DNA of 5,352 nucleotides from Candidatus Desantisbacteria bacterium CG2_30_40_21. Lineage in GTDB: Bacteria > UBA9089 > CG2-30-40-21. The notes under the pieces are model-generated. The model saw only the letters and a list, made by a program, of their open reading frames with translations, searched no databases and was not told the origin of the DNA. The stretch covers positions 1 to 5,352 of the forward strand of contig MNYI01000034.1 of assembly GCA_001873945.1 (NCBI GenBank), given 5' to 3'. Positions 1-5,169 of this stretch are shown here, one piece after another. Every line of letters begins with the position of its first letter. Position 1 is the first letter of the stretch. The translations under genes were made by a program, and so were the position numbers.

Positions 1-8
1 AATAAATA

Positions 9-37
9 TTGACAAACTGTTTATTTTATTTTATAAT
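9..37 (+). promoter_or_regulatory. Perfect consensus sigma70-type promoter facing the glt operon
   Basis: TTGACA at 9-14 and TATAAT at 32-37 are separated by exactly 17 bases, which matches the bacterial housekeeping promoter consensus at every position of both boxes. Transcription would start near position 44, three bases before the long palindrome at 47-241, and run towards the 3' end of the amidotransferase gene. No coding region lies downstream on the plus strand, so the product would be an untranslated structured RNA or an antisense transcript. The flanking DNA is AT-rich, which raises the odds of a chance -10 box, but a 12-of-12 match at ideal spacing is rare in a window this size. Activity is inferred only. 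Confidence 0.55.
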
Positions 38-81
38 TAAGGAGTCGTAACTACTCACCACAAAGGCACGAAAACACAAAA

Positions 82-129
82 AGTTGATAAGTTGAATAGT
101 TGATGGGTTGATAAGTGGATGAATTGATA
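82..129 (+). repeat. Octamer array, six units, left arm of palindrome
   Basis: Six contiguous 8-base units occupy exactly 48 bases: AGTTGATA, AGTTGAAT, AGTTGATG, GGTTGATA, AGTGGATG and AATTGATA. The consensus is RGTTGATA. The units are strictly in phase with no indels, so the array looks like slippage or unit duplication followed by point changes. The first unit pairs perfectly with the outermost unit of the right-arm array. Confidence 0.8.
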
Positions 130-160
130 GGAAATGTTTATGAATTATGAATCTGTGTTC

Positions 161-200
161 CTTTAACCTATAAACTCATCAACCTATCAACCTATCAACT
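161..200 (-). repeat. Octamer array, five units, right arm of palindrome
   Basis: Read on the minus strand from 200 to 161, the units are AGTTGATA, GGTTGATA, GGTTGATG, AGTTTATA and GGTTAAAG. This is the same RGTTGATA consensus as the array at 82-129, in opposite orientation and also without indels. Pairing is best at the outer end and decays towards the loop. Confidence 0.8.
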
Positions 201-246
201 TATGTGTTCTCCGTGGTGAATTACTTTACCTGAGTAGTTACAATGA

Positions 247-262
247 CAGACAGAAATGTCTG
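247..262. repeat. Short perfect hairpin after the amidotransferase gene
   Basis: CAGACA (247-252) and TGTCTG (257-262) form a perfect 6-bp stem around a GAAA loop, 15 bases beyond the stop codon. No T-rich tract follows on the minus strand, so it does not look like an intrinsic terminator. It resembles the hairpin at 4488-4507 (12 of 16 core bases when this one is read on the minus strand), so it is more likely a dispersed repeat fragment. Confidence 0.45.
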
Positions 263-277
263 CCCTCCGTTCTAAGT

Positions 278-2926
278 CTAATCCTCTTTCTCCATCTCAA
301 CCAGAACCTTTCGACCTGCTGGTCTAATCTTACGATAAACCTGTTCTGGCTCTTTTCTTATGCCATCAACAGCAAGCAATCTTTCAACAGAAATACCAAA
401 TAATCGTTCATTTTCCTGAAGGTATGGAAGAATGAGCTGCCAATCGTCTCGGGTAAAAGGGACAAACTCACCGCCATTGAGTTGTGCATTTACCAATTTT
501 TTATGTGGATCACGGGCATAAATAGCACCGCCAGAGGCAAGGGAGAAAAGGTTTGAGCCAGAGTAAGGGGTGGGTTGATCTATAATCTGGCTATGATCGT
601 CAAATTCAATCCCATTGAGAATAACAAATCCACCGCCATTTAATGGGTCACCAGCCATAAACGATTCAGCTAAAAAGTCAAGGCAGGTACCGTTTATTAG
701 TACCCTTGGTTTGCCAACCGCATTGATCAGAGGTCTTCCAGCAGCATTGCCAAGGATATACACGCTGCCTCCCTTGGCACCATACATAAATGTTTGTCCC
801 ACATCACCATAGATAACGAGTTTCCCGCTCTTCATTATTTGACCCAATTGGTCCTGAGCATTTCCATGAATATATATTTCCAGACCATCTATGCCTGAGG
901 CAATATAATCACCAGAGGAATCATAAATATCAATTCGTACCCCATTAGTATTTGAACCAAGCCCACAACCACAAAACCTCTGGCCAAGATACCCATAACA
1001 GATAAACCTCTTCCAACCCATTTGATAGGCAGTAACTATCAGGTGTGAGTCGCAATCCTCACCCTCAGGGGTAAAATCATGGCTATTGATTACCAGAATT
1101 TGTTCATTACCCTTTGGTGGTCGCAGGGTATCCCGCCTCTTAAAGTCAATCAAACGGTACGACCCATCATTATTGGCAGTTAAATCCTCTATTGTCTCAA
1201 ACAGATTATTGAGACTTATCTTAACTATTTCCAATATCCCGCTTCTCTTTTTTGTACCAGTATCATATCGCTGGTCATTGAGCAGGGTAAGTACCTCAAT
1301 AACCCCTACCCTATCCCCATCAGCCTTACCAGCTATTTCCACCATTTCTCCACAAACCCAGCGAAATGTGTTATAATCCCAATCCTTGATGTTGTTCCTG
1401 ATATAGTTAAATACCTCTGCCACTGAGCCATTAACAAGATTTCTCCTGATTGAGTCAGCCTGTTGAGGGGTCTGGATGCTAATGGTCAAATCTGTATGTT
1501 TTTGGTCAGTATTAATCTGAATTATCCGACCAAATTTATCAGTACAAACAAGCTTCTTTTGGTCACTACCGTTATCCTCAAGGGTAAAGATAAATGCCCC
1601 GCCATCTGTGTAACTTCCACCCCGTGCATTCCAGTACTTATCTGCTACAAGGTGAAATCTTTTATCCTCTTTAGAGAGATTGTGGAGAATGGCATCATTT
1701 GCCTGCTTTTCCGAGCCAATTATCGCTATCTGTATCTCCCCTTCCTGCAGGGCAAAGACCTGTGGCCTGAGCATGGCTGTATCAGTAATACCAATGAGTT
1801 GAAACCTCTTGTTTTCCGCATCATTCTTGGCAATAATGAAAAACCAGGGTCCATCAGGCGAGCCATGGGCATGAACCGATTGAATATGCCGATATATCCT
1901 TTGCTTTTCAACAGGTAATCGGTCAAAATCAAGCTCTGTTGTTGGTGCCAATGCCTCAATGATATATTCTAATGGGTAACCATATGTTCTGCTCAAGAGG
2001 TCAAAGACAAGGACAGATACCTCTGTATCAGTCAAAAATAATGGCTGTATGTTTCGTGAGGCAAGATATTCAGTCATTGAATGATAATTGGCAAAGTCAC
2101 CATTATGCACTAATGCCTCGTTTAATCCAATAAATGGATGTGCCCCACCAGGATGCCAGAGTCTGCCCTTGGTTGGATAGCGTTGATGGGCAATCCAAAC
2201 ATGAGCCTTAAAATCCTCTATTCTGTAATATTGAACCACTTGTTCAGCATAGCCAACTACCTTTAATATCATCATGTTACGGCCATGGGAAAGGACAAAC
2301 GCCCTTTTCTCGCCCAAGGACGCATAAAATTGTTTGTTTAATTTGAATGTATTCTGATATATGAATTCATCCTCTGCCCTTCGCAACTCCATGCCAGAAA
2401 AATTATTTTCCTCAATAAAGTGTGACAGCACATCTTTCTTTACCCGCACAAAGTATCGGCAAACATCCGGTGGTTTAACCTCCAATCCAATTGTCCGAAA
2501 ATCATCAATGGTAGGGAGCATTGCTATTGAAACAATGTCCATAAATGGGGTAATGCAGCTTTTTTCAACCTCTTCCCTTGCCGTAGGGTCTAATAATGCG
2601 ACCTGTAGCATATAACATTCATCAAGTGTATCCTTGCTCACCCCAAGCTGCTCAGGCAAAAATCCCACCGCAGCAATCCCACCACCCTTGCCATTACCGC
2701 GATTATGCATTTGGATGGACGGCTCAAAGATATTCCTGCCGCAAACAGGAATAGAGCAGGCAAACCCAACAACCCCACAACCACCCTCTTCCTCAACATT
2801 ACACCTATCAGGTAGGGACATGCCCTCTTTCAATCTTCCCCTTGAATCCGTTATTTTCTGTATTTCCATGTAATCCTCTTGGGTAGGTTTGGAACCTGCC
2901 CCTACAGTTGCAATATTATTTATCAT
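278..2926 (-). CDS. Glutamate synthase amidotransferase/GXGXG fusion protein
   Basis: This 882-aa cytosolic protein combines two glutamate synthase modules. The class II glutamine amidotransferase part (about 50-465) has the expected nucleophile Cys50 in GGCGVVGFA, then HNRGNGKGGG (74-83), HQRYPT (247-252), HNGDFAN (274-280), TDTEV (299-303) and SPDGPW (356-361). It should hydrolyse glutamine and pass ammonia to a synthase partner. After a divergent middle region (about 470-610) comes a GXGXG domain (about 625-770), with DGLEIYIHGNAQD and glycine-rich repeats up to GGGFVILNG. The core FMN domain that separates these modules in ordinary GltB is absent and is supplied by the gene just upstream, whose end overlaps this start by 11 bases. 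Cys50 is internal, so a propeptide must be removed for catalysis, as in E. coli GltB. The start at 2926 has a good ribosome site (AGGGGTGA). An alternative ATG at 2869 (Met20) is also plausible, because codons 6-18 lie in a palindromic repeat. The stop is TAG. Confidence 0.93.
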   Translation of the reverse strand: MINNIATVGAGSKPTQEDYMEIQKITDSRGRLKEGMSLPDRCNVEEEGGCGVVGFACSIPVCGRNIFEPSIQMHNRGNGKGGGIAAVGFLPEQLGVSKDTLDECYMLQVALLDPTAREEVEKSCITPFMDIVSIAMLPTIDDFRTIGLEVKPPDVCRYFVRVKKDVLSHFIEENNFSGMELRRAEDEFIYQNTFKLNKQFYASLGEKRAFVLSHGRNMMILKVVGYAEQVVQYYRIEDFKAHVWIAHQRYPTKGRLWHPGGAHPFIGLNEALVHNGDFANYHSMTEYLASRNIQPLFLTDTEVSVLVFDLLSRTYGYPLEYIIEALAPTTELDFDRLPVEKQRIYRHIQSVHAHGSPDGPWFFIIAKNDAENKRFQLIGITDTAMLRPQVFALQEGEIQIAIIGSEKQANDAILHNLSKEDKRFHLVADKYWNARGGSYTDGGAFIFTLEDNGSDQKKLVCTDKFGRIIQINTDQKHTDLTISIQTPQQADSIRRNLVNGSVAEVFNYIRNNIKDWDYNTFRWVCGEMVEIAGKADGDRVGVIEVLTLLNDQRYDTGTKKRSGILEIVKISLNNLFETIEDLTANNDGSYRLIDFKRRDTLRPPKGNEQILVINSHDFTPEGEDCDSHLIVTAYQMGWKRFICYGYLGQRFCGCGLGSNTNGVRIDIYDSSGDYIASGIDGLEIYIHGNAQDQLGQIMKSGKLVIYGDVGQTFMYGAKGGSVYILGNAAGRPLINAVGKPRVLINGTCLDFLAESFMAGDPLNGGGFVILNGIEFDDHSQIIDQPTPYSGSNLFSLASGGAIYARDPHKKLVNAQLNGGEFVPFTRDDWQLILPYLQENERLFGISVERLLAVDGIRKEPEQVYRKIRPAGRKVLVEMEKED
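2867..2879 (-). promoter_or_regulatory. Alternative internal start of the amidotransferase gene
   Basis: On the minus strand AGAGGA (2879-2874) stands four bases before an in-frame ATG (2869-2867, Met20). This start would give an 863-aa protein beginning MEIQKITD, with the catalytic Cys at residue 31. It would exclude the repeat-derived codons. Both this site and the upstream one look usable. Confidence 0.4.
2881..2906. repeat. Palindromic interspersed repeat inside the 5' end of the amidotransferase gene
   Basis: GGGTAGGTT (2881-2889) and AACCTGCCC (2893-2901) form a 9-bp inverted repeat with one mismatch around a 3-base loop. On the minus strand the repeat reads GTAGGGGCAGGTTCC and onward and encodes VGAGSKP. 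From general knowledge, palindromes of the GTAGGGGC-GGGTT type and their read-through peptide of the VGAGFKPAPT kind recur in many uncultured bacterial genomes. The hairpin sits between the two candidate start codons of the gene. Confidence 0.6.
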
Positions 2927-4406
2927 GTATTTTCACCCCTTCATATTCCAAACAATCACACCTGCCCACCAATTCCTGAATACTTCTCATACCCAATCGC
3001 TTAAGAATATCAACCAATTGACTATGCCATGAGGCAAGGAGATTAGTCAACCGTTGTCCTGACCACTCAGAGTCAAACATATTGGTTAATTCCGGATCTG
3101 TTGTTGCTATTCCCCTTGGACACCCTCTACCACTTTCACAAGCAGCACACCTGACACATTCAAGGGCAACTATTTCTGCCGTACCAATAGCCACCCCATC
3201 CGCACCCAGAGCAATTGCCTTGGCTACATCATGGGCAGTACGGATACCACCTGAAGCTATTAGGGTTACCTTGTCCCTGACACCCTCGGCTACCAAAAAG
3301 TTGTGAACCCTTGGTATGGCATATTCTATGGGCATGGCAATATTTTTTTTGGCAATATTTGGGGCGGCACCTGTCCCACCATAACTGCCATCTATGTGTA
3401 CAATGTGGGCATCAGCATAATAGCTGCCGATTGCTACCATATCAACATCTATTGGCGTAGAAACCTTGACTGAAACTAATACCTCAGGATTCATAGCCTT
3501 TATCCAATCAACATGTTTTTTATGATCCTCAATTGAATAGACCGAATGAAATGGGAATGGTGAAAACAGGGGAGTGCTTACCACAGCCTCACGCATGGCT
3601 GCTACCTCCGGTGTATTTTTGTCCCCAAGCAAGTGTCCGCCCAGACCTGGTTTTGCCCCTTGAGCATACTTAAACTCAACAATCTTAACCCGCTTGATGG
3701 TATCCTCTTTCACTCCAAACAAACCAGTTGCCACCTGAGTAATAACATGATCATCATAAGGATACAACGAAGAATGATACCCACCCTCACCCGTACATGT
3801 AAAAATATTCCATGCCTTAGCAGCCTTTGCCTTGCCAATTATAGTGGATAACCCAACCGAACCATAGGACATTCCACCACCATAAATAGGCAAGCCTATT
3901 TCAATCTTGTGTGCTGAATCATTTCGTCTATTAAGGGGGATACTGGTACTTATTTCGCTATCTTTTAATTCAAGTAAAGGCTTCTCTGGAAATTTGAATC
4001 TAAGCCTGTCAAACCCACCCCCGGAATTTCCTATCTGGCACTCAAGCCCGGATGGAGGCAATTCGCCTGTTTCTGCCTGATGCCATGTAGCCAGAATAAG
4101 ATCGCTTGTCCATCGATAATCCCCCAACATTTCCATCATAGGATTTATCCTGACAATCAATGCCTTGCTGGGACAAGAGTCAACGCAGGCATTGCATGTT
4201 GTCCCAATACACTTATGCTCCTGAGTTCTTGAAAAGGAGGAAATACCTGCCCTCTGGTGAACTCCAAACTTGCAAACCTCCACGCACTTGCCACAATTAA
4301 TACATTCATGCCCACGATGAATGATATATTTTGACAAGGGATTTCTGAACCGTGTTGGGGCAGGCTTGATCTTTACCCCAACGGGTCTGGTGATATTGTC
4401 TGACAT
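2916..4406 (-). CDS. gltB: Archaeal-type glutamate synthase core protein (ferredoxin plus FMN domain)
   Basis: This 496-aa protein should catalyse reductive amination of 2-oxoglutarate to glutamate with ammonia delivered by the amidotransferase encoded next. An N-terminal ferredoxin domain has two cluster motifs, C35-x2-C38-x2-C41-x3-C45 and C66-x4-C71-x2-C74-x3-C78. The FMN-binding TIM-barrel synthase domain spans about 165-440, with QGAKPGLGGHLLGDK (249-263), DGSYGGTGAAP (339-349) and the FMN phosphate site SGGIRTAHDVAKAIALGADG (385-404). C417-x5-C423-x5-C429, followed by PRGIAT, matches the glutamate synthase iron-sulfur loop. Its length is close to that of archaeal stand-alone GltB proteins. 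It lacks both the amidotransferase and the GXGXG domains, which are fused in the next gene. No NAD(P)H/FAD subunit is in the window, so ferredoxin or an outside reductase may be the donor. ATG at 4406 is the only start before the clusters (next Met is 90) and has a GGAGG site. A different amino acceptor cannot be excluded. Confidence 0.93.
   Translation of the reverse strand: MSDNITRPVGVKIKPAPTRFRNPLSKYIIHRGHECINCGKCVEVCKFGVHQRAGISSFSRTQEHKCIGTTCNACVDSCPSKALIVRINPMMEMLGDYRWTSDLILATWHQAETGELPPSGLECQIGNSGGGFDRLRFKFPEKPLLELKDSEISTSIPLNRRNDSAHKIEIGLPIYGGGMSYGSVGLSTIIGKAKAAKAWNIFTCTGEGGYHSSLYPYDDHVITQVATGLFGVKEDTIKRVKIVEFKYAQGAKPGLGGHLLGDKNTPEVAAMREAVVSTPLFSPFPFHSVYSIEDHKKHVDWIKAMNPEVLVSVKVSTPIDVDMVAIGSYYADAHIVHIDGSYGGTGAAPNIAKKNIAMPIEYAIPRVHNFLVAEGVRDKVTLIASGGIRTAHDVAKAIALGADGVAIGTAEIVALECVRCAACESGRGCPRGIATTDPELTNMFDSEWSGQRLTNLLASWHSQLVDILKRLGMRSIQELVGRCDCLEYEGVKIHDK
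2933..2940 (-). promoter_or_regulatory. Ribosome binding site for the 2926 start
   Basis: AGGGGTGA on the minus strand matches the anti-Shine-Dalgarno complement AGGAGGTGA apart from one position and lies six bases before the ATG at 2926. It is inside the last codons of the upstream synthase gene, which supports translational coupling of the two subunits. Confidence 0.6.
4354..4382. repeat. Possible decayed palindromic repeat in the first codons of gltB
   Basis: GTTGGGG (4354-4360) and CCCCAAC (4376-4382) form a perfect 7-bp inverted repeat, and GTTGGGGCAGGCTT resembles the GTAGGGGCAGGTT of the repeat at 2881-2906. On the minus strand the segment encodes VGVKIKPAP, close to the VGAGSKP of the next gene. 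The inner arms have diverged, so common origin is uncertain. Confidence 0.35.
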
Positions 4407-4414
4407 TATATTTT

Positions 4415-4419
4415 CCTCC
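4415..4419 (-). promoter_or_regulatory. Ribosome binding site of gltB
   Basis: GGAGG on the minus strand lies eight bases before the ATG at 4406. It fixes the start, because no other start codon with a ribosome site would retain the ferredoxin domain. Confidence 0.75.
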
Positions 4420-4487
4420 GATTTATATTAAAGACAGTAGTGTCGCGTCAAGTCCCAAGTGTCGGATAAAATTCCTATAGTCGGTAG

Positions 4488-4507
4488 GTCAGTCATTCTT
4501 GCCTGAC
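4488..4507. repeat. Hairpin related to the one after the amidotransferase gene
   Basis: GTCAGTCA (4488-4495) and TGCCTGAC (4500-4507) pair over 7 of 8 positions around a TTCT loop. The core CAGTCATTCTTGCCTG matches the minus-strand reading of 262-247 at 12 of 16 bases, so the two may belong to one small repeat family. Confidence 0.45.
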
Positions 4508-4557
4508 TCATCTGTCCGCTTGAGATAAACGACAGACAAGGTTGAACCCTCAGTAGT

Positions 4558-4605
4558 GAATACATCCCATATTTTTCTAATAATATGAGATGTGTCCCTG
4601 TATTC
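4558..4605. repeat. Bulged REP-like hairpin after the zinc-finger gene
   Basis: GAATACA (4558-4564) pairs perfectly with TGTATTC (4599-4605), and TCCCATATT (4565-4573) pairs with AATATGAGA (4582-4590) with one mismatch. The right arm has eight extra bases, TGTGTCCC (4591-4598), which look like a deletion from the left arm of a once symmetric palindrome. It starts about 10 bases past the zinc-finger stop codon. No T tract follows, so intrinsic termination is doubtful. The shape resembles repetitive extragenic palindromes linked to Y1 transposases, but no such transposase is here. Confidence 0.5.
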
Positions 4606-4615
4606 CCCTAAAAGT

Positions 4616-4861
4616 CTAAAACTTACAGCCTGAACTGACTTCATACAACTCAGCAGTAAACTTACCAGACGGCTTAAGTCTTTCAGTTAATATATTCTCT
4701 ACAATTCTTGCCGAAGACAAAGGCATTGACTCTTGGCCACAGTTTGAACACACATATATAATTAAACCAGAAACAATAACAGGTTCGCCACCATTACGAT
4801 GAAAGACTTTTTCTTCCTTCCTTTCCTCCATTGGAAACAAACAACCATTGGGGCATTGCAT
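4616..4861 (-). CDS. Short YgiT-type zinc-finger protein, probable antitoxin-like partner
   Basis: This 81-aa protein has four cysteines placed for one zinc site: C3 and C7 in CPNGC, and C38 and C41 in CSNCGQE. The spacing nearly matches the N-terminal zinc domain of the antitoxin MqsA (YgiT), whose cysteines are at 3, 6, 37 and 40, but the first pair here is C-x3-C. The segment between the pairs (VFHRNGGEPVIVSGLIIYVC) fits the beta-rich YgiT-type domain. The C-terminal helix-turn-helix of MqsA is missing: residues 48-81 hold one likely helix (SARIVENILTERLK) and a short tail. Proteins of this short kind commonly follow DUF4258 genes, as here, five bases after the DUF4258 stop. By analogy it may bind and neutralise that protein, but this is inference. 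An AGGAGG site eight bases upstream supports the start. The stop is TAG. Confidence 0.82.
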   Translation of the reverse strand: MQCPNGCLFPMEERKEEKVFHRNGGEPVIVSGLIIYVCSNCGQESMPLSSARIVENILTERLKPSGKFTAELYEVSSGCKF

Positions 4862-4866
4862 AATAA

Positions 4867-5124
4867 TTACCTCCTATTTGCCGTAATAATAAATGCTGGA
4901 TTACAGTCCTTTACTACAACAACAATATCATCTTTAGAAATTGTAAATTTATTGAATTTTCCATAGGAACTTTCATCATTTTCTTTTTTGTTAACTATAC
5001 CAGTTAGAATTGTGTCTAAAACTTGATCGATTGATATACCATTTTGCCACATTCGTTGAATTAAATGAGTACCAAAAGTAATCCGTTCAAAATTAATATC
5101 TCCACAAATAGTCTCTATGGACAT
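4867..5124 (-). CDS. DUF4258 family protein, probable toxin-like partner
   Basis: This 85-aa protein fits the DUF4258 family: a helix with the His and Arg-Met signature (THLIQRMWQNGIS, 19-31), a second helix (IDQVLDTILTG, 32-42), then strands with the basic and hydrophobic core VVVVKD (68-73) and the terminal FIITANRR (78-85). DUF4258 proteins are small, usually single-domain, and often paired with YgiT-type or other antitoxin-like genes; they are proposed to be RelE-like toxins, though activity is not established for most. Here the candidate toxin precedes the zinc-finger gene, the same order as mqsR-mqsA. The pair lies in line with two glutamate synthase genes, 45 bases after the truncated one. 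The start has GAGGAG seven bases upstream. No signal peptide or membrane segment is present. Confidence 0.8.
   Translation of the reverse strand: MSIETICGDINFERITFGTHLIQRMWQNGISIDQVLDTILTGIVNKKENDESSYGKFNKFTISKDDIVVVVKDCNPAFIITANRR
4870..4875 (-). promoter_or_regulatory. Ribosome binding site made from the Arg-Arg codons of the preceding gene
   Basis: The last two codons of the DUF4258 gene, AGG AGG, are also a perfect Shine-Dalgarno sequence for the zinc-finger gene, eight bases before its ATG. The ribosome finishing the first gene would stop on the site used for the second, so the pair is probably made in a coupled fashion. Confidence 0.75.
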
Positions 5125-5131
5125 AAATTAT

Positions 5132-5137
5132 CTCCTC
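5132..5137 (-). promoter_or_regulatory. Ribosome binding site of the DUF4258 gene
   Basis: GAGGAG on the minus strand lies seven bases before the ATG at 5124. It supports the start and shows that the DUF4258 gene has its own initiation site although it follows the upstream stop by only 45 bases. Confidence 0.65.
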
Positions 5138-5169
5138 GCATTTCTAAACATTTCCAACTATCTATCTGG

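Larger units (their letters stand above)
47..241. repeat. Long imperfect palindromic element (MITE-like or intergenic repeat)
   Basis: GTAACTACTCA at 47-57 is the exact inverse complement of TGAGTAGTTAC at 231-241. Moving inwards, CACCAC (56-61) matches GTGGTG (213-218), and then two arrays of an 8-base unit face each other (82-129 and 161-200). The right arm has roughly 12 extra bases between its terminal repeat and its GTGGTG. The central loop is about 130-160. No transposase or sizeable reading frame is inside. The form suggests a non-autonomous mobile element or a dispersed intergenic repeat. It lies 36 bases past the stop of the amidotransferase gene, so read-through transcripts would fold into a long hairpin there. 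Confidence 0.75.
4407..4615. other. Non-coding gap filled with small palindromes
   Basis: This 209-base gap separates the zinc-finger gene from gltB. It has no credible reading frame. It holds the hairpins at 4488-4507 and 4558-4605, a 6-bp stem TCTGTC/GACAGA (4511-4516 and 4531-4536), and an 8-base direct repeat CAGTAGTG at 4435-4442 and 4551-4558 that brackets 108 bases. The part between the direct repeats may be an inserted fragment, but its ends are not inverted repeats of each other. Any promoter for the two glt genes should lie here or upstream, and none is convincing. Confidence 0.5.

Noticed and set aside
39..44. AAGGAG after the plus-strand promoter as a ribosome site
   Set aside because: No start codon lies at a workable distance downstream, and the predicted transcript begins inside it.
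140..166. Tiny plus-strand frame (MNYESVFL) after an AGGA inside the palindrome loop
   Set aside because: Eight codons with a weak ribosome site are too little to support a peptide gene.
82..200. CRISPR array
   Set aside because: The units are 8 bases with no spacers and reverse orientation halfway, unlike CRISPR repeats.
247..262. Intrinsic terminator after the amidotransferase gene
   Set aside because: The stem is only 6 bp and no T-rich tract follows on the minus strand.
1726..1959. Minus-strand frame of 77 codons inside the amidotransferase gene
   Set aside because: It lies in another frame of the same strand within a well-supported domain and has no recognisable motif.
615..2873. Several plus-strand open frames of 65-151 codons opposite the amidotransferase gene
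   Set aside because: They are low-complexity shadows of a strongly conserved minus-strand gene, without family motifs or convincing ribosome sites.
3082..3851. Two plus-strand open frames opposite gltB
   Set aside because: They oppose conserved FMN-domain motifs and look like shadows.
4422..4451. Promoter for gltB: TTGACG (minus strand, 4451-4446) with TATAAA (4427-4422) or TAATAT (4430-4425)
   Set aside because: Spacing is 18 or 15 bases, and the predicted start would fall in or beside the GGAGG ribosome site at 4415-4419, removing part of it.
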